A DNA stretch of 43,799 nt from positions 1 through 43,799 of the forward strand of contig JAGWTI010000018.1 in the NCBI GenBank assembly GCA_028876065.1, given 5' to 3'. Source of the stretch: Nitrospirota bacterium. GTDB lineage: Bacteria; Nitrospirota; Nitrospiria; Nitrospirales; Nitrospiraceae. Positions within the stretch are counted from its first letter, which is position 1. The number at the start of each line of letters is the position of its first letter. Positions 1 to 8,834 of the stretch are shown here, in pieces. The notes under the pieces were generated by a model. It had not been told where the DNA came from. It saw nothing but the letters and a program-made list of their open reading frames with translations, and did not search any database. The position numbers and the translations under genes were made by a program.

Positions 1-1
1 T

Positions 2-160
2 CTGGCAGGAACCTACAATGTGGGGATCGGATTTTCGATTCCGATCGGGATCGAGAAAAGCGGCGGCGGCGCACTGGCGCCCTCCCAACTGCTTCCGCAA
101 GGGACAGCCGCCTCGTGGACCGTGGGGTATACGTTCATCGCCCTGCTGACGCTGACCTAA
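2..160 (+). CDS. C-terminal end of a probable outer-membrane or exported protein (5' cut by window edge)
   Basis: An open frame enters from the left edge and stops at TAA 158-160, giving the last 52 residues. The visible part has alternating polar and hydrophobic residues (for example NVGIGFSIPIGIE, then SWTVGYTFIALLTLT), like terminal beta-strands of an outer-membrane barrel, although it ends in Thr rather than the usual aromatic residue. The start and most of the protein lie outside the window, so no family can be named. Confidence 0.55.
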   Translation: MAGTYNVGIGFSIPIGIEKSGGGALAPSQLLPQGTAASWTVGYTFIALLTLT

Positions 161-254
161 GCCGCTCCGTAACAGCGATCCAACAACCGGGCAATCAAGT
201 CCCTTATGAACCTTCCGAGCTTCTCTCTGTTTTTCGTCTTCCAAGGGTGCGGGC

Positions 255-440
255 TCACGCCGCCATTATCCGCTCATGCTGAGTCTTGATCCAGCCCTGC
301 AGGAACTGGATGGGTGACTGGTAGCCGAGCGTGGAGTGGCGACGACGCCGGTTGTAAAACACCTCGATGTAGTCGAACAGATCGGCCCTGGACCCGGCGT
401 GGGTCGCGTCGCGCGTGCCATGCACCCGCTCGTTCTTTAT
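255..440 (-). pseudogene. IS3-family transposase OrfB, C-terminal remnant
   Basis: On the minus strand the frame ending at TGA (255-257) reads KNERVHGTR, then DLFDYIEVFYNRRRRHSTLG and YQSPIQFL. This is the highly conserved C-terminal signature of the DDE integrase domain of IS3-family OrfB, including the YIEVFYNRRRRHS block that follows the catalytic Glu region. Only about 60 residues remain. The frame runs into unrelated sequence above about position 440 and no OrfA or clear terminal inverted repeats are visible. It is a dead fragment marking an old insertion between the outer-membrane-like gene and the next operon. Confidence 0.85.
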
Positions 441-528
441 GGCGATTATCCCCCTCTTGACAGGTACGGTTTAGGGGGAAACTCACGTGGGAGTCACGCG
501 TTTTCTGACCTGCCAATTGACTTGCGCG

Positions 529-969
529 CTACTTCACATTGATTTGAGTGACGGGAAGGGAACCGTCCTGAATCACCTGCCCCCCTTGATCAAGAAACCG
601 ATAGGGAATGACATAGGACTTGTGCACTCCGCCTTCTCGGAATGCTTGCGTGGTGGTGGTAAACGTGACTTGCCCGTCCAGAAGTTCAAATTGCCCTCCC
701 CTCAGTTCAATCGTGTCCGAAGAGCCGCTCGCGTCCGCCGGCTGTTTTTCGGGACTCGCGATGGTACCTCCAGGGGGCACGGATAATGTGTTTTGTGCGC
801 ACGATAGGCCCAACGGGACAGCCCATCGGCAATTGCATGTCCATTTCCCTGTTTCCCCATCGACCTGACAACTGGCGTTACAGGTAGGCGCGACGGTTCC
901 CGCGCCTATTAGTAATCCGCTCAAAAACACGAGCCCCGTGGTGGTCTTGAGGGTTGCTCTCCAGCCCAT
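529..969 (-). CDS. Small Cys-rich exported protein, unknown function
   Basis: A 146-residue protein. The start is ATG at 967-969, preceded by a GAGGAGAACC ribosome-binding site; a longer frame to 1038 would overlap the upstream gene. The N-terminus (MGWRATLKTTTGLVF..., then a hydrophobic stretch to about residue 25) is a signal peptide. Five cysteines cluster just after it (PTC, ASC, WTCNC, LSC), suggesting disulfides or metal binding in the periplasm or outside the cell. The rest looks beta-rich, with Thr/Gly/Gln repeats. There is no convincing lipobox. It lies 32 bp downstream of the beta-barrel gene, in the same direction and probably cotranscribed, so it may be a partner exported with it. 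No family recognised. Confidence 0.7.
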   Translation of the reverse strand: MGWRATLKTTTGLVFLSGLLIGAGTVAPTCNASCQVDGETGKWTCNCRWAVPLGLSCAQNTLSVPPGGTIASPEKQPADASGSSDTIELRGGQFELLDGQVTFTTTTQAFREGGVHKSYVIPYRFLDQGGQVIQDGSLPVTQINVK

Positions 970-1001
970 AGGTTCTCCTCGTCTCAACGTGCGATGTGGG
1001 G

Positions 1002-2120
1002 TTACCGCATAATGACCGGTCGGCCTTTGCTGCCCCAATAATAATAAATCGTAAAATTCGGGTAAATGGCGTCAATCTGATTCTGTCCGAATGGCGTAAA
1101 CAGGACCCCGCCCGCAAACACAATATTGTTCGAAAACTTGTACTCAAAAGACGGCTGCACGCCAACCACTGAAAACGTAGGACTGGTGGAATAGGGATGC
1201 CCTTTCACGGGGGCTGTCGCGGCGACATTCACATCATGGCCGTCGAGCCGCCACGCCATTCCGTGCAACCCCACGAACTCCAGCATATAGCCAGCTCCTC
1301 GGGAGTCATCCAGCACATGTTCAAACATCAGGCGCCAGTTGACGAGGTCGCTGGTGTACTTGTTTTGGCCTGCGGTGTTGCCCGGCGTCGCGTAGGAATA
1401 GTAGATGGCTCCCATCACACGAAAGGGCTTAAAGTTCTTACGCGCCATGATCCCTTCCGTGAAGGACAGATCGCCGAACCGAGTGGCAGGGAGACGACCA
1501 ATCGGCGCAAACCCTCCGGGAACCGGGGTGGTCCCTTCCCATTGACTGCTGGGCAACGTGAGCCCGTGAAAGAACGTCACCGAGGGCCTCCACCCGTCTG
1601 GATCTTGCACGATCGGCCGGTGCTTCAGAAAGAGCGAGGTATCGCCGAGCCCGTTTGCATTGTGGGTGTCGTTGGAATTGAAATTTTGTTGCGTGGCAAA
1701 CCAATCGATCCAACTGAGTGCCACCACCCCCTCCAAGGAGTCGGTGATGCCATATTCATAGGGAAGCAAGAAGAAATTCGCATTGAGGTGAAAGGGAGAA
1801 TCGGTCAGCTTGCCGGTGCCAAAGGAATTGCCAAACCGTTGATGCCCCGTTTCACCGAAGAAATAGGGATGAATGACGGTTTGTCCTTTCGGCTGGATAT
1901 CGATCGCCGGATTGAGCATCGGCCCTGCGGCAAATGGGTTCCAGCTCTTTCGGTACTTGGCGATATCCTCAGCAGGGGCCGGCGTGAAGATCGTATTGAG
2001 CACATTGTAACATCGCAGGCAGACATCATCTAAATCCGCGAGGACTGGCGCGGGAGAAAGCGCCAGGGTCACACCGACGAACAGCAGGAGCGGAAGCGAT
2101 CGGATCGCTCTGCAATGCAT
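1002..2120 (-). CDS. Outer-membrane beta-barrel protein with signal peptide
   Basis: A 372-residue protein with a classical signal peptide (MHCRAIRSLPLLLFVGVTLA, cleavage probably after PVLA). A CxxC (VCLRC) occurs early in the mature protein; it is not a CxxCH haem site. The body alternates aromatic and polar residues (FHLNANFFLLPYEYG, FTIYYYWG), typical of a porin or transporter-like barrel of the type often annotated as transporter or MetA-pathway protein. ATG 2118-2120 has an AGAGGTG site just upstream and a TTGACA promoter 50-80 bp further. It is the first gene of a two-gene envelope operon with the Cys-rich exported protein. The substrate cannot be read from the sequence. Confidence 0.7.
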   Translation of the reverse strand: MHCRAIRSLPLLLFVGVTLALSPAPVLADLDDVCLRCYNVLNTIFTPAPAEDIAKYRKSWNPFAAGPMLNPAIDIQPKGQTVIHPYFFGETGHQRFGNSFGTGKLTDSPFHLNANFFLLPYEYGITDSLEGVVALSWIDWFATQQNFNSNDTHNANGLGDTSLFLKHRPIVQDPDGWRPSVTFFHGLTLPSSQWEGTTPVPGGFAPIGRLPATRFGDLSFTEGIMARKNFKPFRVMGAIYYSYATPGNTAGQNKYTSDLVNWRLMFEHVLDDSRGAGYMLEFVGLHGMAWRLDGHDVNVAATAPVKGHPYSTSPTFSVVGVQPSFEYKFSNNIVFAGGVLFTPFGQNQIDAIYPNFTIYYYWGSKGRPVIMR

Positions 2121-2167
2121 ACTTCACCTCTTCACTAGATGGACGAACAATGAAAATGTGACATGAA

Positions 2168-2197
2168 TAATTAGCTTAATATAAAGTATTCTGTCAA
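2168..2197 (-). promoter_or_regulatory. Promoter of the envelope operon
   Basis: On the minus strand a perfect -35 TTGACA (forward TGTCAA 2192-2197) is followed after 18 bp by TAATTA (2168-2173). This sits in an AT-rich island of about 80 bp (2150-2210) that contrasts with the surrounding GC-rich DNA, about 50 bp upstream of the barrel gene start. A sigma-70-like assignment is inferred from the hexamers only. Confidence 0.55.
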
Positions 2198-2476
2198 TAT
2201 AATTTAATGGCAATTAGGGAGGCTCGCCCCCCCCCGATGCCTCGGAGGAAGGGGGACGGCAGTTTCTCGGGACGCGTGGATCGAGAGCGCGATCGGCTAT
2301 AGATTCCCACGGTCTTCCGGGCGCGGTCCTCTCAGAATTCAACCTGCGCTTGCCCAGCGCGAGGCGCTGAACCTTGCCCCCCCTACCAGGCGAGGACCTC
2401 CCGCTGGATTAGAGGCTACCCCACCTGCCGGATCACGGCCAATGGGTCGCGTGGTGTCGGCGAGCTCGGCACCTGA
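2198..2476. other. Gap without a supported gene
   Basis: Between the envelope promoter and the Rep fragment I see no coding frame with family resemblance. The stretch includes a run of nine or more C residues near 2227 and scattered GC-rich sequence. It probably belongs to the decayed integrative element, but no attachment-site copy of the tRNA-Lys 3' end was found in it by eye. Confidence 0.5.
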
Positions 2477-2896
2477 GATCCTCGCCGGTTCCGCGAGGTC
2501 CACGTGGACCTCTCTGACGGCATTGCCTCAGGCTGGGTCTTTGAGAAGACGCAAGGAGTCCTGCGGTGGATTCGCGGCCCAAAAGGACATCGCACCCGCA
2601 TCGACTGTGCGCTGGATGATCGCAAGGGGCTGATGTCTCTGGCGCAAAGCAGAGACGTGATCGGGGCTGCCCAGATTGTGACACGGGCCGAGGAGCTCGA
2701 AGGCCGGGAACGGTCCTCGTTGCGACAGAAATGCAGCGCGAAAGGGGCGACGCTATACATCGGCAGTACCCAGAGCAAGACCCGGCTGCGCATCTATGAC
2801 AAGCGTCTGGAGTTGCAATACAAGCATCGAACGGACTGGGAGGGCTACGGGATTCGGTGGGAATTGGAGCCGAGAAAAGAGCGTGCGCACACGTGA
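2477..2896 (+). pseudogene. Fragment of Rep_trans-type replication initiation protein
   Basis: The frame is open from a stop at 2474-2476 to a TGA at 2894-2896. It contains TLYIGSTQSKTRLRIYDK, then a stretch ending IRWELEP, matching the pattern of rolling-circle replication initiators of the Rep_trans family, where an IGS-x-S-x-x-xx-RIYDK block precedes a conserved R-x-E-x-E segment. The N-terminal part is missing (no start with a ribosome site; a GTG at 2504 is possible) and the C-terminus stops early. It sits directly upstream of the broken integrase, so both are likely parts of one decayed element. Confidence 0.6.
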
Positions 2897-2957
2897 GGGC
2901 TATACTCTCCCTCGGAAACCAGACCGGAAGCAAGCCTCGTCCGAAAGGAGGATGCAG

Positions 2958-4057
2958 ATGGGGCTGATTAAGCGAACCAAGGTTTGGTGGATGAATTTTG
3001 TGTGTCAGGGGCGACAAGTTCGACGCTCCACGGGAACCACGGACAAGCGGCTGGCCGATGCGATCCTGTCAAAGATCAAAGTTCAGATTGCCGAAGGGCG
3101 CTACTTTGAGACCAGGGAAGAGCAGGAACGGACCTTCAGAGAAATGATGGATCGGTATCTCAAGGAACGCGCGGTCTTGAAGGCCCCGAAAAGCCATCTA
3201 CGGGACCGGCAAGCCTTGAACCATCTGTTGCCCGTGTTTGGGGAGAAGGTCCTGGCCGAGATGACGCCCAAGCTGCTGGCTGGCTATAAAGCTCAGCGAC
3301 GGATTGAGGGCGCGGCCCCTGCGACGGTCAATAAGGAACTCCAGCTCGTCCGACATGCGTTCAACGTGGCCATGCGCGAGTGGGAATGGTGCCGGGAGAA
3401 TCCCATGCATCGGGTCGCGATGGAGCGGGTACATAACGAGATCGACAGGTGGCTCACGGCCGATGAGGAGCAGCGGCTTCTCAAAGCGTCTCGACCTGGC
3501 TGCGCGAGATCATCGTGTTCGCCATGCACACAGGAATGCGCCAGGGGGAGATCCTGAATCTGCACTGGCAGGATGTGGATTTCGCGCGGGGAATCCTGAT
3601 GGTGATGCAAAGCAAGAACGGCACGCGCCGTGTGATTCCCTTGAATGCGAAGGCCAACGAACTCCTGGCTGCCAAGCAAGCCACTGCAGAAGCGACCAAG
3701 GGCCGTGTGTTCACCACTCCGCGCGGCAATGAACTCCAGGTGCGCTTCTTAGTCCGTGAGTTTTGCGAGGCCCGCAATCGGGCGGGAATTCCGGACTTCC
3801 GCTTTCACGACCTGCGGCATACTTTCGCCACTCGGCTCGTTCAACGCGGGGTGGACCTGTACAAAGTGCAGCGGCTTCTTGGGCATAAAACCAGCGTGAT
3901 GACGCAACGCTATGCGCATCATTCGCCGGAGAGCCTGAGGGACGGGGTAAGGATGATAGATGACCCGCGGCCGGAAAGAATTAGCACAAATTTAGCACAA
4001 ACGGCCGTTCGAGCAGATTTGGGCGGGGTCGAGAATGTCGGAACCCCTTGTTTTTAG
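2958..4057 (+). pseudogene. Tyrosine site-specific integrase, frameshifted
   Basis: The first half starts at ATG 2958 after an AAAGGAGG site (MGLIKRTKVWWMNFV, the usual opening of this family), followed by the SAM-like core-binding domain. Near 3487-3500 the frame breaks: the sequence continues in the next frame as WLREIIVFAMHTGMRQGEIL. The second half carries the catalytic set: Arg in HTGMRQGE, HDLRHTFATRLV (HxxR), LLGHK, and the Tyr nucleophile in QRYAHH. A one-base loss or a duplicated TC dinucleotide in GCGTCTCGACC explains the shift. The stop (4055-4057) is 1 bp from the tRNA-Lys 3' end, the usual place for a tRNA-targeting integrase. As read it cannot make a full protein. Confidence 0.88.
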
Positions 4058-4058
4058 T

Positions 4059-4134
4059 TGGTGAGCCGGCTGGGACTCGAACCCAGGGCCCTCGCCTTAA
4101 AAGGGCGATGCTCTACCGACTGAGCTACCGGCTC
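4059..4134 (-). tRNA. tRNA-Lys (anticodon TTT)
   Basis: A 76-nt cloverleaf is read on the minus strand: acceptor GAGCCGG pairs with CCGGCTC, the D-arm has TAGCTCAGTCGGTAGAGCA, the anticodon stem TCGCC/GGCGA encloses loop CTTTTAA (anticodon TTT), and the T-arm contains GGTTCGAGTCC. CCA is encoded. Its 3' end faces the broken integrase, consistent with use as an attachment site. Confidence 0.96.
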
Positions 4135-4446
4135 ACCGTCTCAAAAAGGACTCATTTCCTATCACGCGGCCGATGGGCCGTCAAGCTCCACGGCCGCCAA
4201 CCTGTCTCGCACAAGTCCATGGTGGTTGCGTGTGCCGGCCACGTCATCATCCGTCAATTTCTTAGTGCCGACCTACTACGTGTTTGCCTGCTACCTCGCG
4301 GTCCGTCCGCCGACTGTCCAGTAAATTGGACAGGTGGGAGGGGTATTCCCACGTATTAAGAATCCTTTCCCCCAGCCGATACAGTACGGGTAACCCCCAA
4401 ACAAGGGGTCATTCCATTTTTCATCTCTACCACGAGGAGGAGCTCC
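4135..4446. promoter_or_regulatory. Intergenic leader of the globin gene, with two adjacent hairpins
   Basis: There is no gene in this 312-bp gap. Just past its middle, two perfect hairpins abut: CTGTCCA/TGGACAG (4314-4333, 6-nt loop) and GTGGGA/TCCCAC (4334-4352). A weaker ACCCC/GGGGT stem follows near 4395-4412. The region ends in GAGGAGGAG just before the globin ATG. The hairpins could be regulatory structure or terminate leftover transcription; no clean -10/-35 pair was identified. Confidence 0.4.
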
Positions 4447-4851
4447 ATGGCATCCGTCGCAACATCCGTCGTGAAGGACAGTTTCAGCCGTTGCTGCGTC
4501 AACCCGAAGTTTCTGGACCGGTTTTATGAAATCTTCCTGGCCAGCCATCCGGCCATCGCGCCGATGTTCCGCAACACCGATTTTGCGAGACAGAAACAAC
4601 TGCTTCGCACAGGACTGACGATGGTGCTGATGCACGGGGACGGCAACCAAGTCGGCACGCAGGGCCTGGGTCGAATCGGCCAGAGCCACAGTCGGAAAGG
4701 AATGAAGATTGACCCGGCCCTCTATCCCCACTGGGTCGAAAGCCTGATCAAGGCGGTCAAGGAATGCGACCCGCAGTGCGACAAGGCGTTGGAAGAGGAA
4801 TGGCGCGCGACGCTCAAGAAAGGGACCGCCTTTATCGCCAGCCAATACTAG
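4447..4851 (+). CDS. Single-domain bacterial globin
   Basis: A 134-residue haem protein of the globin fold. Family features seen: an N-terminal A/B-helix region (FLDRFYEIFLASHPAIAPMF) with an aromatic pair at the B10 area, a long E helix (QKQLLRTGLTMVLMHG), and the proximal-His segment GQSHSRKGMKI followed by a G/H helix region (PHWVESLIKAV...). The length is normal for a single-domain globin without a reductase part. A GAGGAGGAG site precedes ATG 4447. The likely role is O2 or NO binding and detoxification in the cytoplasm, known for such families but not shown here. It converges on purA with only 6 bp between the stops. Confidence 0.82.
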   Translation: MASVATSVVKDSFSRCCVNPKFLDRFYEIFLASHPAIAPMFRNTDFARQKQLLRTGLTMVLMHGDGNQVGTQGLGRIGQSHSRKGMKIDPALYPHWVESLIKAVKECDPQCDKALEEEWRATLKKGTAFIASQY

Positions 4852-4857
4852 GCTGAA

Positions 4858-6204
<1,347 letters not shown>

Positions 6205-6206
6205 TC

Positions 6207-6242
6207 AAAAAAAGAGCCCTGACCTGCAGCGAGGCCAGAGCC
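6207..6242 (-). terminator. Intrinsic-terminator-like hairpin in the purA leader
   Basis: On the minus strand an 11-bp stem (GGCTCTGGCCT with AGGTCAGGGCT, including three G-U pairs, 6-nt loop CGCTGC) is followed by C and seven T residues (forward A7 at 6207-6213). It lies about 20 bp upstream of the purA ATG and immediately downstream of the predicted purA transcription start, so it may act as an attenuator or 5' stabiliser rather than ending an upstream gene; no minus-strand gene lies above it. Confidence 0.6.
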
Positions 6243-6253
6243 ATTGACGCGTA

Positions 6254-6282
6254 ATACTAAGATGCCCCCCCTGCTTTGTCAA
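6254..6282 (-). promoter_or_regulatory. purA promoter
   Basis: On the minus strand, -35 TTGACA (forward TGTCAA 6277-6282) and -10 TAGTAT (forward ATACTA 6254-6259) are separated by exactly 17 bp. The predicted transcription start is near 6245, about 60 nt before the purA ATG. This is a near-consensus sigma-70-type promoter; no other minus-strand gene lies between it and purA. Confidence 0.7.
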
Positions 6283-6498
6283 GCCACGGAGGCGCGCGGG
6301 AGGCTGGACGTCAGGCGGAAAGAGCAACGGCTCAATTAACGCCGATTTTCCGACCCCTTGGCGCTCGACGCATCGCGTTTCACGGCTGATGCCGCCTTGA
6401 CGGGCCGCAGGCCGCATGCTAGCATAGGCACGCATTTGGTGACGGTTGCTTCTCCGCAACGTATCACTCAGCGGTCATTATTTAGCCATCATTCGGGT

Positions 6499-6574
6499 GG
6501 GGCTGTAGCGCAGTTGGGAGCGCGCGTGAATGGCATTCACGAGGTCGCCGGTTCAATCCCGGCCAGCTCCACCA
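6499..6574 (+). tRNA. tRNA-Ala (anticodon GGC)
   Basis: A 76-nt cloverleaf: acceptor GGGGCTG pairs with CAGCTCC (one G-U), D-arm TAGCGCAGTTGGGAGCGC, anticodon stem CGTGA/TCACG enclosing loop ATGGCAT (anticodon GGC), T-arm GGTTCAATCCC, and encoded CCA at 6572-6574. It is a lone tRNA gene followed by a strong hairpin. Confidence 0.96.
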
Positions 6575-6590
6575 AACCAAGCTTGCTGAG

Positions 6591-6617
6591 CCGGCCCCTT
6601 CGATTATCTGGGGCCGG
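6591..6617 (+). terminator. Hairpin downstream of tRNA-Ala
   Basis: A perfect 8-bp GC stem CCGGCCCC/GGGGCCGG with an 11-nt AT-rich loop lies 16 bp after the tRNA-Ala 3' end. There is no long T tract (only GGTTTCTTG follows), so termination is likely but the hairpin could equally be a processing or stalling structure. Confidence 0.5.
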
Positions 6618-6775
6618 AGAGGTTTCTTGCCACCAGTAGGCTTAGATTCTTGAACCTCGCGCTTAGTATCGTTTTATCGAAATTGATGCGCGCGGAGAAA
6701 AACCTTCAGCATCTTTTGTGCAAGGATTGTTCATGACTCGTTACTCTGCCATCCATAGTTTCTTCGTTCTCCTCC

Positions 6776-6905
6776 TCTGACCGACGCCTCCGTCTGTTCT
6801 CGTTCATGCATTGATTTCACACGTAACGGATTAGTATTGCCATGCTGCAAATCGAAGGCGTCAGCAAACAATTTTCCACTCGGGTGCTTCTGACCGACGC
6901 CTCCG
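6776..6905 (+). repeat. 17-bp direct repeat spanning the ABC-F start
   Basis: TCTGACCGACGCCTCCG occurs identically at 6776-6792 (noncoding) and 6889-6905 (codons about 16-22 of the ABC-F gene), 113 bp apart. It looks like a partial duplication of the 5' end of the gene or a leftover of a rearrangement upstream of it. Confidence 0.6.
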
Positions 6906-8683
6906 CGCACCTGCGCCAGGGCTCGCGAGTCGGGCTCGTCGGTCCCAACGGGGCAGGCAAGACCACCCTCATGCGGATGATCCTCGGGGAGGATTCGCCG
7001 GACAAGGGCCGGATTCGCAAGCGTCCGCACCTGCGCGTGGGGTACCTGGCGCAAGAGTTGGAAACCTTGACCGGCAAGACCGTGCTGGACGCGGCCCATC
7101 GTGGCCAGTACCCTGAGCATGAAGCCAAGCGCATCCTGTCCGGATTAGGCTTCGGCGAAGCGGATTTCAGCCGGCCGGTCGAGGCCCTCTCCGGCGGCTA
7201 CCGCATGCGGGTCGCCCTCGCCCACTTGCTGCTGGCCAACCCGGACGTCCTCATGCTGGACGAGCCGACCAACCACCTGGACAAGCCCACGCAGCGCTGG
7301 TTCGAGCAGTTCCTGTTGAACTCCGGCATGACGCTCCTCGTCATCAGCCACGATACGGCCTTCCTGGATCGCATCGCCACGCACGTCTGGGACCTGCGCG
7401 ACCACGTCATCCAGGAATACCGGGGCAATTATACGCGCTTTCTGGAGCAGCGGGCCGCGCGCGACGAGCAACTGGAGGCGGCGGCCAACCGCCAGTCCAA
7501 GGAAATCGCCCGGGTCCAGAAATTCGTGGACCGGTTCCGCTACCAGGCCAACAAGGCCAGCCAGGTCCAGTCCCGCATCAAGCAACTGGAAAAGGTCAAG
7601 CGCATCGAGCTGGGGCGGGACGCCAAGCGGGTCCGGTTCAAGTTTCCCCTGCCCCCGGCCAGCGGGCGGCACGTCTTCGACCTGCGCGGGGTGGCCAAGA
7701 GCTATGGCACCACCGTCGTCTACGGCGCGCTGGATTTTTCGGTGGAGCGAGGTCAACGGGTGGCCCTGGTGGGCGAGAACGGCGCGGGCAAGAGCACGTT
7801 GCTCAAGATGCTGGCCGGGGTCCTGCCGCCCGACAAGGGCACCAGGACCGTGGGACACGGGGTCACGCTCCATTACTTTGCGCAGCACCAGGCTGAAACC
7901 CTGAACCCGGAACACACGATCCTGGAATCCTTGAGTGAAGTCTCCACCCAGGCGGAGACGAACTTCCTGCGCGGCCTGGCCGGGGCCTTCCTGTTTTCCG
8001 GACCGGACCAGAAAAAACCCATCAAAGCCCTGAGCGGCGGGGAACGGAACCGCGTGGCCCTCGCGCGGATGCTGGTGGAGCCGGCCAACACGCTGCTGCT
8101 GGACGAGCCGACCAACCACCTCGACCCGGCCTCCGTAGACGTGCTGACCGACGCCATGACCGACTTTCCCGGCACAATCGTCTTCATCTCGCACGACCCC
8201 ACCTTCCTCTCGCGCATCGCCACCCGCGTGGTGGAGATCGAGGAAGGCAAGGCGCGGGATTACTATGGGGACTACGAGTACTACCTGTGGAAACGGGCCC
8301 AGGAACTGGAGTCCATCAAGGAATCCACAGCCGACCTCTCGCCGACACAGAAGCAGGCCAAGGCGAGTAACAAGGCCCTCCCCTCGCCGCCTCCCGTCGC
8401 GGAGAAGAGCAAGTCGGGCGAACGTCGCGAACTGTCCAAGAGTCAGGCCAGGCTGGAGAAGCAAGTGGCCAGGGCCGAGGCGGAAGTGGCCGAACTGGAA
8501 GTCCGCCTCAAAAGCCGGGAACAGGAACTCGCCGACCCGGCTCTGTACAAGGAATTCGCCCGCTGGAACGACCTGCACCAGGAACAGGACCGGTGGAAAA
8601 AGGACTTGGAACGGCTCACCGCCAAATGGTCGAGCCTGACGGACGAGCTGGAAGACGTGAAGAAGAAGCTGGCGGTGGTCTAG
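6842..8683 (+). CDS. ABC-F family ATPase (ribosome-associated type)
   Basis: A 613-residue cytoplasmic protein with two ABC cassettes and no membrane domain. Cassette 1: Walker A GPNGAGKTT (about 38-46), signature LSGGYRMRVALA, Walker B VLMLDEPTNHLD. Cassette 2: Walker A GENGAGKST, signature LSGGERNRVALA, Walker B LLLDEPTNHLD. The linker between them (about 210-270) is charged and helical, as in the ABC-F inter-domain arm. After cassette 2 there is a Pro/Ser-rich spacer and a charged C-terminal coiled coil (about 530-613), as in Uup/YheS-like members. ABC-F proteins work on the translating ribosome or on DNA; whether this one is housekeeping or antibiotic-protective cannot be told. A stretch matching codons 16-22 is repeated upstream. 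Confidence 0.92.
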   Translation: MLQIEGVSKQFSTRVLLTDASAHLRQGSRVGLVGPNGAGKTTLMRMILGEDSPDKGRIRKRPHLRVGYLAQELETLTGKTVLDAAHRGQYPEHEAKRILSGLGFGEADFSRPVEALSGGYRMRVALAHLLLANPDVLMLDEPTNHLDKPTQRWFEQFLLNSGMTLLVISHDTAFLDRIATHVWDLRDHVIQEYRGNYTRFLEQRAARDEQLEAAANRQSKEIARVQKFVDRFRYQANKASQVQSRIKQLEKVKRIELGRDAKRVRFKFPLPPASGRHVFDLRGVAKSYGTTVVYGALDFSVERGQRVALVGENGAGKSTLLKMLAGVLPPDKGTRTVGHGVTLHYFAQHQAETLNPEHTILESLSEVSTQAETNFLRGLAGAFLFSGPDQKKPIKALSGGERNRVALARMLVEPANTLLLDEPTNHLDPASVDVLTDAMTDFPGTIVFISHDPTFLSRIATRVVEIEEGKARDYYGDYEYYLWKRAQELESIKESTADLSPTQKQAKASNKALPSPPPVAEKSKSGERRELSKSQARLEKQVARAEAEVAELEVRLKSREQELADPALYKEFARWNDLHQEQDRWKKDLERLTAKWSSLTDELEDVKKKLAVV

Positions 8684-8834
8684 AGATCAGGCAAAAGGTG
8701 CTCCGGCTTATCGCGGCATCGGCCTTGGGGCGACGCGACACTCTTGCCGGCATGACCGAAACCCGCCGAACGTGAAGCCAAGGGGCCGCGCGCTTTTGCG
8801 TAGTCCCGTTTGAGCGTAGGGCTAGGCCAGCAGC

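Noticed and set aside
1197-2033. A 278-residue plus-strand frame
   Set aside because: Antisense to the beta-barrel gene, whose signal peptide and promoter are clear.
161-2476. A second copy of the tRNA-Lys 3' end as a left attachment site
   Set aside because: I looked for the GGGACTCGAACCC-like end and found none in the window; it may lie outside or be lost.
3487-3515. Programmed frameshift in the integrase
   Set aside because: The break is at GCGTCTCGACC, without a slippery heptamer or downstream structure; decay of the element explains it better.
6205-6459. An 84-residue minus-strand frame before purA
   Set aside because: It overlaps the purA promoter and terminator and has no motif.
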